Assembly (NCBI RefSeq): GCF_020164745.1 | Contig: NZ_JAIUGV010000006.1 | Coordinates: forward strand, 248,001 to 312,000 | DNA from: Mesorhizobium sp. ES1-4 | GTDB lineage: Bacteria; Pseudomonadota; Alphaproteobacteria; Rhizobiales; Rhizobiaceae | Length of the DNA stretch: 64,000 nt | Reading direction: 5' to 3' | Part shown: positions 8,691-17,362 of the stretch, in pieces | How the letters are laid out: the number at the start of each line of letters is the position of its first letter | Numbering within the stretch: the stretch's first letter is position 1 | The notes under the pieces: generated by a model | Database searches by the model: none | What the model was told of the DNA's origin: nothing | The model's input: only the letters and a program-made list of their open reading frames with translations | Translations under genes and position numbers: made by a program

Positions 8691-9711
8691 GGGCGGCCCT
8701 CTTCGCCATATCCCGCAGGCGATGAACGGCCGGATCCCGGTCCCTAGCTGACTCGCCGCGCGAAACGATCTCGTTGACGAAGTACAGCGGCCGCCGCTTC
8801 GTCTCCATGTACATACGGCCGAGATACTCGCCGAAGATGCCGAGAACGAGAAGTTGCACGCTGCCGAGAATAAGCATGATCGCGGCAAGGCTCGTCCAGC
8901 CAGGCAACACGTTGCCGATTGACCATTCGAACAGCGTATAGCCAAGCACGACCAGGCCGAGCAGGCCGAACATCATCCCCAGCAACGAGGCAAAACGCAA
9001 AGGCACGATCGAAAAACTGGTCATCGCGTCGACCGCCAGAAGAACCATCTTCTTCAGCGGATAATGGGTGGTGCCGGCAAAGCGCCGATGCCGCTCATAG
9101 GGGAAGGCGACCTGCTTCAACCCGATCCAGCTCACCATGCCGCGAATGAACCTGTAGCGTTCGGGCATCGCGTTCAGGTGGTCCAGCGCCCGGCGGCTCA
9201 TCAGCCGGAAATCGCCGGAGTTCGGCGCGATCTCCACGTCGACCATCCGGCCCAGCAAGCGGTAGAACATCGAGGCGGACGCCAGCTTGAACCAGCTCTC
9301 GCCGTCACGCTTCACTCTCTGGCCGTAGACGACGTCGTAGCCTTCATCCATCTTCGCCATCATTGCGCCCAACAGTTCGGGCGGATCCTGGAGATCGGCA
9401 TCGAGGATCAGAACGCGTTCGCCGCGGCAAAACTCCAGGCCCGCGCTCAAGGCGATCTGGTGGCCGTAGTTGCGAGCCAGGTCTATGGCGACCACATGGT
9501 CATCCTTCTCAGCCAGCTCGAAAATGGCCTCACGGGTGCCGTCGGTCGCCCCGTCGATGACGAGCACGATTTCGTAGGAAGGGCTTTGCTCGAGGCATAC
9601 GGTGCTGATGCGCCGGTGCAGTTCAGCCACGCCGTCGCGCTCGTTGTAGCACGGCACGACGACCGACAGCATGACTGCCCGGCGCGTGTCGATTTTTCCC
9701 GTTCCCACCAA
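8683..9711 (-). CDS. GtrB/DPM1-type polyprenyl-phosphate glycosyltransferase (GT2)
   Basis: A 342-residue GT2 enzyme with two C-terminal membrane helices. It opens with LSVVVPCYNERDG and has the nucleotide-sugar DxD site LILDADLQDPPEL (about 101-113) and the APNSGDFRLMSRRAL block typical of undecaprenyl-phosphate glycosyltransferases. Such enzymes load a sugar on the cytoplasmic face for flipping and transfer outside. The likely start is TTG at 9711, with GGGAG 8 nt upstream; GTG 9708 and ATG 9672 are in frame and cannot be excluded. It leads the operon with the methyltransferase, GtrA-like protein and large membrane protein. Confidence 0.85.
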   Translation of the reverse strand: MVGTGKIDTRRAVMLSVVVPCYNERDGVAELHRRISTVCLEQSPSYEIVLVIDGATDGTREAIFELAEKDDHVVAIDLARNYGHQIALSAGLEFCRGERVLILDADLQDPPELLGAMMAKMDEGYDVVYGQRVKRDGESWFKLASASMFYRLLGRMVDVEIAPNSGDFRLMSRRALDHLNAMPERYRFIRGMVSWIGLKQVAFPYERHRRFAGTTHYPLKKMVLLAVDAMTSFSIVPLRFASLLGMMFGLLGLVVLGYTLFEWSIGNVLPGWTSLAAIMLILGSVQLLVLGIFGEYLGRMYMETKRRPLYFVNEIVSRGESARDRDPAVHRLRDMAKRAARA

Positions 9712-9823
9712 AAGTCTGGCTCCCGCTCCTGGAATGGCATAGGCTCGATTGGTTAGAAAACAAATAAACCCGACGATCTGGCCGTTGGCTTGCCGTCCGC
9801 CATTCGTGCGGCCGCCAGCCCAG

Positions 9824-11254
9824 TCACAAACGGCCCGGCAACTCCATCCGGATGCGGGCGCCGCGCCATGATCCTGTCAGGATCCGGATCGTTCCATCAT
9901 GCAGCAGGGCGATCTGCCGGGCAAGGTTCAGTCCCAGCCCCGCCCCGCGCGACTGCGGCTGCAAGCGGTAGAAGGGCTCGAAGACATTCTCGCGCTCTTC
10001 CGCGGGAATGCCCGGGCCTTCATCGCGCACTTCGATGCCCCCAGCCTCGTCGACGGCTATCGTAATCGTGCCGCTGCCGCCGCCATGCTCGATGGCGTTG
10101 CGGACTAGGTTGGCGAGCGCCCGCTCGATCTGCAACACGTTGACCTCGACATGCGCCTTGTTCGCCGAAGGCTCGAAGGCAAGGTCATAGCCGGCCTCGA
10201 TGGCGAGTGGCGCGAAGTCGGCCGCCACCCGGCTGACGAGATGGTCGAGATCGACGATCTCGCGCTGGTCCGATGGGCGGTCGAGCAACTGATGGTCGAG
10301 CAGTTGCTGGGCAAGATGCGACAGGCGCTCGATGTCATGCAGCAGCCGCATGCTTTGCGGCTCCTGCCGCAGCAGTTCGGCGCGCGTGCGCAGGATGGCG
10401 ATCGGAGTGCGCAATTCGTGCGCGGCGTCGGTGAGGAAACGGTTGTGCCGGTCGTATCCCTGCGCGAGCCGGGCCAGAGCCTCGTTGAAGGCATGCACCA
10501 GCGGCGCGATCTCCTGCGGCACGTGCTTGACGGGTAGCTGCATCGCCCGGGTACCGATATCGATACGGGCAGCCTGTCGGACGGTTTCGACAAGGCCGGC
10601 AAAAGAGCGGCGGACCACGGCCGGCGTCGTGACCAGTGTCGTCGCGCCCATGACGAGGATGATGGGTAAAAGCAGGATTGCGATGACGAGCCCGAGCGCC
10701 GGCAGGGCGCGCTCCCAGTTCCTGCTGCCGTCCGGGTACCGCGCGACTTCGACGGTGGCCGAGATGTTGATTTCGAGGCCGTCGGTCTGCTGGCGCGACG
10801 ACTGCGTTGCCGCGATGATCCGCACCATGCCAGCCTTGGTCGAAGCGTTTTCCAGATAGGCTTCCGGCCACATGTCCTTGTCGGAGAAGCCGATCGTCGC
10901 GTGGTCTGCTTCGCCGAGCAGGTCGCCGAAGTCTTTGGTATAGACGTCCGGTACGGTGCCGGAGCGAAGGCTGTCGCCGCTGCCGTCGCGAACGACGTAC
11001 CAGACATTGGGAAAGCTTTCGCGAAACGCGGTGAGTTCTTCCGTCTCACGCACGACGAGCCTGCCGTCTTTGTCCCGGTCGACGGCATCCTTGACGGCCG
11101 CGACGGCGGCCTCGTTGTCGATCAGCAGCCGCGGATTGGCGATCCAAAGCGCTGCCGCGCAAAGTACGATGAAGATGAGCAGCGTCGCCGCCTGCAGCAG
11201 GATCAGCCGGCGGACCAGGATCCATTGCAGCGAGCGCGCGCGTGCCTTCTTCAC
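9824..11254 (-). CDS. Membrane sensor histidine kinase with a periplasmic EF-hand loop
   Basis: A 476-residue two-component kinase. Two membrane helices (about 17-39 and 186-208) flank a periplasmic domain of about 145 residues, followed by HAMP-like linker, HisKA box TDAAHELRTPIAI (H279) and HATPase with N box LANLVRNAIEH and DEGPGIP / GAGLGLN. In the periplasmic part, residues 59-70 read DRDKDGRLVVRE, a full 12-residue EF-hand pattern (D1, D3, D5, G6, L8, E12). The GTG start overlaps the stop of its response regulator as GTGA. The signal is unknown; calcium is an attractive guess from the EF-hand alone. It ends about 110 nt before the glycan cassette on the same strand. Confidence 0.88.
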   Translation of the reverse strand: MKKARARSLQWILVRRLILLQAATLLIFIVLCAAALWIANPRLLIDNEAAVAAVKDAVDRDKDGRLVVRETEELTAFRESFPNVWYVVRDGSGDSLRSGTVPDVYTKDFGDLLGEADHATIGFSDKDMWPEAYLENASTKAGMVRIIAATQSSRQQTDGLEINISATVEVARYPDGSRNWERALPALGLVIAILLLPIILVMGATTLVTTPAVVRRSFAGLVETVRQAARIDIGTRAMQLPVKHVPQEIAPLVHAFNEALARLAQGYDRHNRFLTDAAHELRTPIAILRTRAELLRQEPQSMRLLHDIERLSHLAQQLLDHQLLDRPSDQREIVDLDHLVSRVAADFAPLAIEAGYDLAFEPSANKAHVEVNVLQIERALANLVRNAIEHGGGSGTITIAVDEAGGIEVRDEGPGIPAEERENVFEPFYRLQPQSRGAGLGLNLARQIALLHDGTIRILTGSWRGARIRMELPGRL

Positions 11255-11925
11255 GAGGCTGCCCGCAGGAGGTAGCCAAGATTGCGGATCGCTCGTATCT
11301 CGATGCCGGCGGCGACATCGTCGAGCTTGCGGCGCAACCGCGAGACATGCGCGTCGAGCGCATTCGAGCCGATCTCGTCGTCCAGGGCGTAGACGGCCTC
11401 CTCGAGAGCGCCGCGCATGATCGTTCGCCCCGGCCGCCGGATGAGCGTTTCAAGCACCAGCCTTTCACGCCGCGGCAAGTCGAGTGCCTGATCCTCGACC
11501 AGCGCCTCGCGATGGCGGAAATCATAGGTGAGACGGCCGACCATCGTCTGGTTCGCGCGTGAGGTGAACGAGCGGCGGTGCAGGGCGTGGAGCCGCGCGA
11601 CGAGTTCGACCGTGGCGAAAGGCTTGACCATGTAATCATCGGCGCCGGCGTCGAGCCCGGCAACCCGGTCGTCCAACCCGCTCATCGCCGTCAGCGCGAT
11701 CACCGGCACATCCAGATGCAAGGCGCGCAGGCGCGGGATCAGGCTGAGGCCGTCGCCATCGGGTAGCCGGCGATCCAGCACCACGGCGTCGTGATGCCCG
11801 AGACGGGCCACCGCCTCGGCGTCGGCCAAGGTCGCTGCATGGTCGACGATGATGTCCACACGCTCCAGAGCGGCCTTCAGGACCGAGGCCATTTCCGGTT
11901 CGTCCTCGATCAGCAGGACGCGCAT
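11251..11925 (-). CDS. OmpR/PhoB-family response regulator
   Basis: A 224-residue regulator. The receiver has acidic pocket E7-D8, phospho-acceptor D51 in VVLDRRLPDGDG and conserved K101 in DDYMVKPF. The C-terminal winged helix ends NALDAHVSRLRRKLDD and IRNLGYLL, typical of OmpR-type DNA binding. It is translationally coupled (GTGA overlap) to the histidine kinase downstream, which is its evident partner. Targets are unknown; the adjacent lipoprotein, outer-membrane protein and glycan genes lie on the same strand and are reasonable candidates. Confidence 0.92.
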   Translation of the reverse strand: MRVLLIEDEPEMASVLKAALERVDIIVDHAATLADAEAVARLGHHDAVVLDRRLPDGDGLSLIPRLRALHLDVPVIALTAMSGLDDRVAGLDAGADDYMVKPFATVELVARLHALHRRSFTSRANQTMVGRLTYDFRHREALVEDQALDLPRRERLVLETLIRRPGRTIMRGALEEAVYALDDEIGSNALDAHVSRLRRKLDDVAAGIEIRAIRNLGYLLRAAS

Positions 11926-11971
11926 CGACGTTCTCCCTCATCCGCGGCCGCAGGATTTGCGGCGCGGCTGT

Positions 11972-12358
11972 TCATTCGCATTCGAGCTTTGGCTGGCGGA
12001 AATTGGTGATGAACCAGCGGCCGCCGGAAGCGCGGGCGTAAAATGTGTAGAAGCATTCCTGCCGCTCGATATAGCCGGGCGTTTCGGTCTCTTCATAGAC
12101 GGTTCCGTGCTTTGTGTGGCGAACCTCGCCGCTGGATGTCCCCGAAACCGCTGACGTCGAGACCTGGCGCCACTGATAGGCGCGCTCTCCCTGGCCGAGT
12201 TCGACGATGGCCGTCGGCGGACCGTAATCCAGAACGACCGATTCGACCGGTTGGCCAACATAGTTCTTCATGATGTCGGAGGCGCAGCCCGCCATTGCGA
12301 GTGCGATCGCAACCAACAATAGCCTGGACGTCCGTCGGCCGGGGTGATGCGTGGACAT
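11972..12358 (-). CDS. Small lipoprotein of unknown function
   Basis: A 128-residue protein with a lipoprotein signal: RRTSRLLLVAIALAMAGC, the last Cys (about 25) being the lipidation site of a lipobox AMAGC. The mature part has a GQPVESVVLDYGPPT segment like small SmpA/OmlA-type outer-membrane lipoproteins, but I cannot assign a family with certainty. The ATG at 12358 has no strong ribosome site. It lies between the two-component genes and the beta-barrel gene on the same strand. Confidence 0.7.
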   Translation of the reverse strand: MSTHHPGRRTSRLLLVAIALAMAGCASDIMKNYVGQPVESVVLDYGPPTAIVELGQGERAYQWRQVSTSAVSGTSSGEVRHTKHGTVYEETETPGYIERQECFYTFYARASGGRWFITNFRQPKLECE

Positions 12359-12489
12359 TGCTGATTCCCATGGTGAAATTCACCCGGGGGACCTAGATCG
12401 CGAAGATTACATCCACATTGCGACCAGCATGGAATGCTCTTTGCATCGAGGCGCCGCCTGCGTCCGGGCAGCGAGGGCATCAACAACAA

Positions 12490-12523
12490 GGTCGCGCGAT
12501 GCCGTTGCGGCCATCGCGCGACC
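12490..12523 (-). terminator. Rho-independent terminator of the beta-barrel gene
   Basis: Perfect 12-base arms (12490-12501 and 12512-12523) with a 10-nt loop lie 22 nt after the stop of the outer-membrane protein gene. In the minus-strand transcript the stem is followed by a U-rich UUGUUGUUG. Confidence 0.8.
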
Positions 12524-12544
12524 GAGGTCGCCTACTTGCTGTTT

Positions 12545-13168
12545 CTAGAACCGGTAGTTGATGCCGGCTTTCAGCTCATGGCTGCCGATCGTCTCCTTGG
12601 AACCGCCAAGGGCCGATGTCGTCTCCACGCCGGGGGTGCGGACATAGTCGTACTCGACCTTGGCCGAGAGGCCGCCGGCGAAGCCCTGCTCGATGCCCGC
12701 GCCGACGAGGTAACCGGCCTTCCATCCGTCGCTGCTCCTCACACCGTCACCCTTTTCGAATCTGGTCATAGCCACGCCACCGGTTCCGAACAGCAGCGTC
12801 TGGTCGAAGCTCACGCCGGCCTTCGCCTTGGCCGCGCCACGCCATTTCTCTTTGATCTTGCCGCCCCGGACGTCGTGTTCGGCACCACCCAGATAGGAAC
12901 CTTCGATCTCGGCGCCGAGGACCGCCGGACCCATCTGCTGGTTGTAGCCGGCCTGCACGCCGGCGTTGAAGCCGTTCCGGCCGGCGAACGGGTTCGGCAT
13001 CCCGGTGAATGCCGTGCCGCCATGGATGCCGACATAGGCGCCGCTCCACTGGAAGGCGGGGGGATCATTGTAGGCAGGTGCGAGGTCGGCGGCCATCGCT
13101 GGCCCGAGAAGGCACAGAGCGAGGGCACTCGCCGTCAGGACGATCTTTGCTTGAGAGGGCACGAGCAT
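12545..13168 (-). CDS. Outer-membrane beta-barrel protein (Omp25/opacity type)
   Basis: A 207-residue precursor. The signal peptide (AKIVLTASALALCLLG then PAMA) is cleaved before ADLAP, and the mature protein starts with WSGAYVGIHGG, alternates strands rich in Gly and aromatics, and ends in the C-terminal INYRF, whose terminal Phe is the usual barrel-assembly signal. This is the small porin-like family common in Rhizobiales (Omp25/Omp31 group). The ATG at 13168 has GGAG close upstream; the frame stays open to 13387 but that region is the structured leader. Function is probably structural or envelope-stabilising. Confidence 0.85.
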   Translation of the reverse strand: MLVPSQAKIVLTASALALCLLGPAMAADLAPAYNDPPAFQWSGAYVGIHGGTAFTGMPNPFAGRNGFNAGVQAGYNQQMGPAVLGAEIEGSYLGGAEHDVRGGKIKEKWRGAAKAKAGVSFDQTLLFGTGGVAMTRFEKGDGVRSSDGWKAGYLVGAGIEQGFAGGLSAKVEYDYVRTPGVETTSALGGSKETIGSHELKAGINYRF

Positions 13169-13254
13169 TACTCCAACACAAACGCGCATCCGACAAATCG
13201 ATACGCGGGTTAATTCCCCAGGAGCATGACCGTTGGGTCGGTCATCCTCCGATT

Positions 13255-13348
13255 GGCGTCTTTCAGGGATGGTCGCGCGGTTCTGGGGACCGGCTTTCGC
13301 CGGCGGTGGTAGGGTCAGAGCGCCGCGGACCGTCACCTGAAAGACGCC
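13255..13348 (-). promoter_or_regulatory. Structured leader RNA candidate upstream of the beta-barrel gene
   Basis: A 13-base perfect inverted repeat (13255-13267 GGCGTCTTTCAGG and 13336-13348) encloses 68 nt. Inside, 13290-13303 on the minus strand reads CCGGC-GAAA-GCCGG, a stem closed by a GNRA tetraloop. Together they form a long outer stem with an inner hairpin, 87 nt before the beta-barrel start codon. The pattern suggests a stable 5' leader or a small RNA. The rest of the gap (13349-13649) is AT-rich around 13380-13460, suitable for promoters, and shows no gene. Confidence 0.4.
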
Positions 13349-13649
13349 TGATGTCTCGCAGGTGAAAATTGCACGCACATTGCGCAAAACTGAAAAGTGA
13401 CGATTTTGTGCTTTATTTTCAATACATTAAAACGAACTTGTTTACCGCTTTTTAAGAATTCTGCTCTTGGGGAGCGGGAAGCTCGATCACTTGTTCGAGA
13501 AAAAAGCCTCCCCAGTTGCCGTTGTGGCTTTCCGCGGCAGCCCGGCGCTAGCAAGGCGCCTTGGCGCGTGCTGGCTTGATGGACGATCACCAAGCACGTA
13601 TCTCTGGGCGGTGCCCGTGAGTCCCGGGCATCTCAATCGGGAGACGGCC

Positions 13650-13913
13650 TTGTCCGCACTGACGCGCTTTCTCGGCGACTCGCCGCTCAGGGTTGTCCTG
13701 AAGCTGCTGGTGGTATCCTTTCTCGTCGGTCTGGTCATGAACGCCTTCGGCTGGTCGCCGATGGATGTGTTCTACGGCATCCAGAAGTTCTTCATCGACC
13801 TTTGGAATCTCGGCTTCCATGCCATCGACCGCTTCCTCGGCTACATCCTGCTCGGGGCCGCGATCGTCGTGCCGGCGTTCATCCTGCTCAGGATCGCCAA
13901 CTACCGCAGGTGA
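13650..13913 (+). CDS. Small inner-membrane protein (DUF6460-like)
   Basis: An 87-residue protein with two hydrophobic helices (VVLKLLVVSFLVGLVMNAFG and YILLGAAIVVPAFILLRI) and the phrase FLGDSPLRVVLKL near the start, as in a short membrane family widespread in Rhizobiales. The start is judged to be TTG at 13650 because GGGAG sits 6 nt upstream; the frame extends to 13467 without a ribosome site. Function unknown. It is convergent with the deacetylase-like gene 3 nt downstream. Confidence 0.7.
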   Translation: MSALTRFLGDSPLRVVLKLLVVSFLVGLVMNAFGWSPMDVFYGIQKFFIDLWNLGFHAIDRFLGYILLGAAIVVPAFILLRIANYRR

Positions 13914-13916
13914 CCT

Positions 13917-14819
13917 TCAGGCATAATCCGACGCCACCTCGAACAGGATGGCGTGACGCGCGGCGAGCGCCGGCACATCGGTGGAATAGCCGCCGCCGAT
14001 GACACCGCAGACAGGAATGCCGAGCGCCCGAAAATGGCCGATGACCATCTCGTCGCGGGCGCGCAGGCCGCTGTCGGAAAGCGCCAGCCTGCCGAGCCGG
14101 TCCTCGGCATGGACGTCGACGCCGGCATTGTAGAAGACGATGTCCCAATGCGCGCGGCTGGAGAGTTCCGGCAGGATGGTGGCAAGTCTTTCCACGTAGG
14201 CGGCGTCGCCCGTGCCGTCGGGCAGCGCAACGTCGAGGTCGGAGGCAATCTTGCGTACGGGGTAGTTGCGCTCGCCATGCATGGAGAAGGTGAAGGCGCG
14301 CGGTTCATCGCCCAGAACGTCCGCCGTGCCGTCGCCCTGATGCACGTCGAGGTCGACCACCAGGATGTTGTGCGCGGCGCCCTCTTCGAGCAGGACCAGC
14401 GAGGCGACGGCGACATCGTTGAAGGTGCAGAAGCCGGCGCCTTGCAAGCGTCGCGCATGATGGCTGCCGCCGGCGGCGTTGCAGGCAATGCCGTGGCGCA
14501 AGGCAAGCCGCGCCGCCGCCACCGTGCCGCCGGTGGCAAGCTGCGCGCGCAGCGAGACGCGCGGGCCAACCGGAAAGCCGATCTCACGCTCGATTTTTTC
14601 CGGCACCGAACAACGGATGACCTGCTCGACATACTCCGCCGCATGAGCGAGCTTCAGCCACGACGCCGGCGCGGGTTCGGCGGTGTTGAGCGCCCCGGGT
14701 CTGGCTAGGCCGCGTGCCCGCAAGGTCTCCATCAGCAGCGGATATTTGCTCATCGGAAAGCGATGGCTGGCGGCGAAGCCGGCGTCGTAGTCGGGGTGAT
14801 GGACGATCTGCAGGGGCAT
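13917..14819 (-). CDS. Histone-deacetylase-superfamily amidohydrolase
   Basis: A 300-residue member of the arginase/deacetylase fold related to AcuC and acetylpolyamine amidohydrolases. The catalytic His pair is GSHHARR (H120-H121); zinc ligands appear as D158 and H160 in DLDVHQGDG and D235 in NAGVDVHAED. All are intact, so it should be an active zinc deacylase; the substrate (acetylpolyamine or acetyl-lysine) is unknown. The ATG at 14819 gives the typical MPLQIVHHPDYD start. It is divergent from the MATE exporter gene. Confidence 0.88.
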   Translation of the reverse strand: MPLQIVHHPDYDAGFAASHRFPMSKYPLLMETLRARGLARPGALNTAEPAPASWLKLAHAAEYVEQVIRCSVPEKIEREIGFPVGPRVSLRAQLATGGTVAAARLALRHGIACNAAGGSHHARRLQGAGFCTFNDVAVASLVLLEEGAAHNILVVDLDVHQGDGTADVLGDEPRAFTFSMHGERNYPVRKIASDLDVALPDGTGDAAYVERLATILPELSSRAHWDIVFYNAGVDVHAEDRLGRLALSDSGLRARDEMVIGHFRALGIPVCGVIGGGYSTDVPALAARHAILFEVASDYA

Positions 14820-14949
14820 GAACTGGGTCGGACGATTTCGCGCCAGAGCGGAATTTCGGTTGGCCGTAGCGGAAGGGCGATTGCGCGGTGGCCGGAAAAT
14901 GGGGCACATCGGTTCCCCGATCAAGCCGCAATCAGCAAGGCAGCAATCC

Positions 14950-16290
14950 TTGGACAAGGGTGCCATCCCAGCCGACGCCAGAGCCTTTTCCGTCACCAAC
15001 CGCTCTGTGCTTGCCATCGCCGTGCCGATGACGCTCGCCTATCTGACGACGCCGCTGCTTGGCTTGGTCGATACGGCTGTGGTCGGACAGTTCGGTGATG
15101 CCGCCTTGCTTGGCGGACTGGCCGCCGGCGCGCTGGCTTTCGACGTCGTCTTCACCACCTTCAACTTCCTGCGTTCAGGCACCACCGGCCTCGTCGCCCA
15201 GGCTTTCGGGCGTGGCGATGCGCTCGGGGAACAGGCGGTGTTCTGGCGCGCAGTGCTGATCGCGGTCGTTGCCGGCATCGTGCTGGCAGCGCTTTCGCCG
15301 CTCATTGCCGTTGGCGGCCAGTGGTTCATGGATGCCGGACCGCGCGTCAGCGAGGCGATGGGCGTTTATGTCAGGATCAGGCTGCTCGCCGCGCCGTTCT
15401 CGCTGATCAACTACGCCGTCCTCGGTTACGTGCTGGGACGCGGCGAGGGAGGGCTCGGGCTCGTCCTGCAACTGGTGCTCAACGGCATCAACATCGCGCT
15501 CTGCTTCCTGCTCGGCCTCGAACTTGGCTGGGGCGTTTCCGGCGTCGCCTGGGCAACCGTCACCGGTGAATTCCTCGCCATGCTGCTTGGTCTCGCGATC
15601 GTGGTGCGCCGGTTCCGATCCAGCCCGCCCTTGCCTCGCCACCGCCTGCTCGACATGAGCGCCTTCCTGCGCATGCTGTCGCTCAACCGCGACATCATGA
15701 TCCGCTCGTTCTCGCTGCTTGCCGCCTTCGCGCTGTTCACCCGCCAGGGCGCGCAGTTCGGCACGGTGACGCTCGCCGCCAATGCCGTGCTGATGAATTT
15801 CTTCCTTGTCGCCGGCTATTTCCTCGACGGTTTCGCCACCGCCGCCGAACAGCTCGCCGGCCGCGCCATCGGCGCGCGTGCGGTGCAACCTTTCCGGCAG
15901 GCGGTCCGCCTGACCCTGTTCTGGGGATTCGGCTTGGCCGGTGGCGCGACATTGGTGCTGTTGCTGGCGGGCACCAATCTGGTCGCCGTCGTCACGACAT
16001 CGCAGGAGGTCCGCGCGGCGGCCGACGTATATCTGCCCTGGGCGGCGTTCACCGCGCTGAGCGGTGTGCTTGCCTTCCAGATGGATGGCGTTTTCATCGG
16101 CGCGACATGGTCGCGCGACATGCGCAACATGATGCTCTTGTCGTTCCTCGTCTTTACCGCCGCGCTGATGACGCTGGCACCCGCCTTCGGCAATCACGGC
16201 CTGTGGGCCGCGCTGCACGTTTTCCTGCTGGTGCGGGGATTGAGCCTGCTGACGATCTTGCGGCTGCGGATTCAAACCGCGTTCAGCTGA
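14950..16290 (+). CDS. MATE-family efflux transporter (DinF-like)
   Basis: A multidrug and toxin extrusion protein of about 446 residues with twelve hydrophobic segments. The opening helix SVLAIAVPMTLAYLTTPLLG and the following DTAVVGQFGD are typical of the DinF branch. It would export organic compounds driven by proton or sodium gradient. The start is uncertain: TTG at 14950 has AAGG 9 nt upstream, while ATG 14899 lacks a ribosome site. The 3' end overlaps pyrD by 8 nt in convergent orientation. Confidence 0.87.
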   Translation: MDKGAIPADARAFSVTNRSVLAIAVPMTLAYLTTPLLGLVDTAVVGQFGDAALLGGLAAGALAFDVVFTTFNFLRSGTTGLVAQAFGRGDALGEQAVFWRAVLIAVVAGIVLAALSPLIAVGGQWFMDAGPRVSEAMGVYVRIRLLAAPFSLINYAVLGYVLGRGEGGLGLVLQLVLNGINIALCFLLGLELGWGVSGVAWATVTGEFLAMLLGLAIVVRRFRSSPPLPRHRLLDMSAFLRMLSLNRDIMIRSFSLLAAFALFTRQGAQFGTVTLAANAVLMNFFLVAGYFLDGFATAAEQLAGRAIGARAVQPFRQAVRLTLFWGFGLAGGATLVLLLAGTNLVAVVTTSQEVRAAADVYLPWAAFTALSGVLAFQMDGVFIGATWSRDMRNMMLLSFLVFTAALMTLAPAFGNHGLWAALHVFLLVRGLSLLTILRLRIQTAFS

Positions 16291-17362
16291 GCGGCTTCGA
16301 CGCCCAGCGATCGAGATGACTGTCGCGCAACTCGCGCATCGACCTGAGTTTCTCCGTTTCGGCAAAGCGTGCCATCCCGGCGACGATCCGGCCCGGCAGC
16401 GCCGGTCCGGCATAGATCATGCCGGTGTAGAGTTGGACGAGATCGGCGCCGGCACGGATTTTTTCCAGGGCCGTCTCCGCCGAATCGACACCGCCGACAC
16501 CGATGATGGCCATGTCCGGCCCAAGCAGCTTGCGCATCTTGGCCAGTGCGATGGTCGAACGCTCGAACAGCGGCTTTCCGGAAAGCCCGCCGGTCTCCCG
16601 CGCGGCATCGCCGCTGCGCAGCGCCGGCCGTGAAATTGTGGTGTTGGAAACGATGATGCCGTCGATCCGCTTTTCCATGACCTCGGCGGCGATATCCTCC
16701 AGCTCGGCCTCGACCAGATCCGGTGCGATCTTGAGGAAAACCGGTGGCTGCGCGAGCGCCGCGGCACGCGCTGCCATTACGCGTGACAAAAGTTCGCCGA
16801 GCTGTTCGCGCGCCTGCATGGTGCGCAGACCCGGCGTGTTGGGGGAGGAAATGTTGACGGTGAGATAGCTGGCATGGGGCGCGAAGCGGGCGACGCCGCG
16901 CTCGTAGTCGCCGACGCGGTCGGCGCTGTCCTTGTTCGCGCCGATGTTGACGCCGACAATACCGCCGCGCCCCTTGCGCGCCACCAGGCGCTTTTCGGCC
17001 GCGGCGTGACCTTCATTGTTGAAACCCAACCGGTTGATGACGGCTTCATCCGATGTCAGCCGGAAGATGCGCGGCTTCGGGTTGCCGGATTGCGGCAGGG
17101 GTGTGATGGTGCCGACCTCGGCGAAGCCGAAGCCCAGCCCAAGCAGCGCGTCGGGCACCTCGGCGTTCTTGTCATAGCCGGCGGCCATGCCCAGCGGATT
17201 GGGGAAGTCGAGACCGCAAAGGTCGACTTTCAGTCGTGCATCGGGCGCCATGCGGGCACCGATCGGCAGGCCGCAGCGCAGTGCCGCGATCGACAGGCCG
17301 TGCGCGGTTTCCGGATCGAAGGTGAACAGCAGCTTCTGGCCGATCCGGTCGAGCACGCTCAT
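16283..17362 (-). CDS. pyrD: Dihydroorotate dehydrogenase (quinone), class 2
   Basis: A 359-residue FMN enzyme that oxidises dihydroorotate to orotate in pyrimidine synthesis, passing electrons to quinone at the inner membrane. The N-terminal amphipathic helix LDRIGQKLLFTFDPETAHGL marks the membrane-bound class 2 type. Other blocks are NPLGMAAGYDKNAE, GFGFAEVGTITP, NINSP-like NISSPNTPGLR and IIGVGGVDSAETALEKI. It overlaps the upstream DUF952 gene by ATGA, so the pair is coupled. Confidence 0.95.
   Translation of the reverse strand: MSVLDRIGQKLLFTFDPETAHGLSIAALRCGLPIGARMAPDARLKVDLCGLDFPNPLGMAAGYDKNAEVPDALLGLGFGFAEVGTITPLPQSGNPKPRIFRLTSDEAVINRLGFNNEGHAAAEKRLVARKGRGGIVGVNIGANKDSADRVGDYERGVARFAPHASYLTVNISSPNTPGLRTMQAREQLGELLSRVMAARAAALAQPPVFLKIAPDLVEAELEDIAAEVMEKRIDGIIVSNTTISRPALRSGDAARETGGLSGKPLFERSTIALAKMRKLLGPDMAIIGVGGVDSAETALEKIRAGADLVQLYTGMIYAGPALPGRIVAGMARFAETEKLRSMRELRDSHLDRWASKPLS

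Noticed and set aside
13169..13387. N-terminal extension of the outer-membrane protein frame
   Set aside because: The extra residues are not signal-like and cover the structured leader; the ATG at 13168 gives a normal signal peptide.
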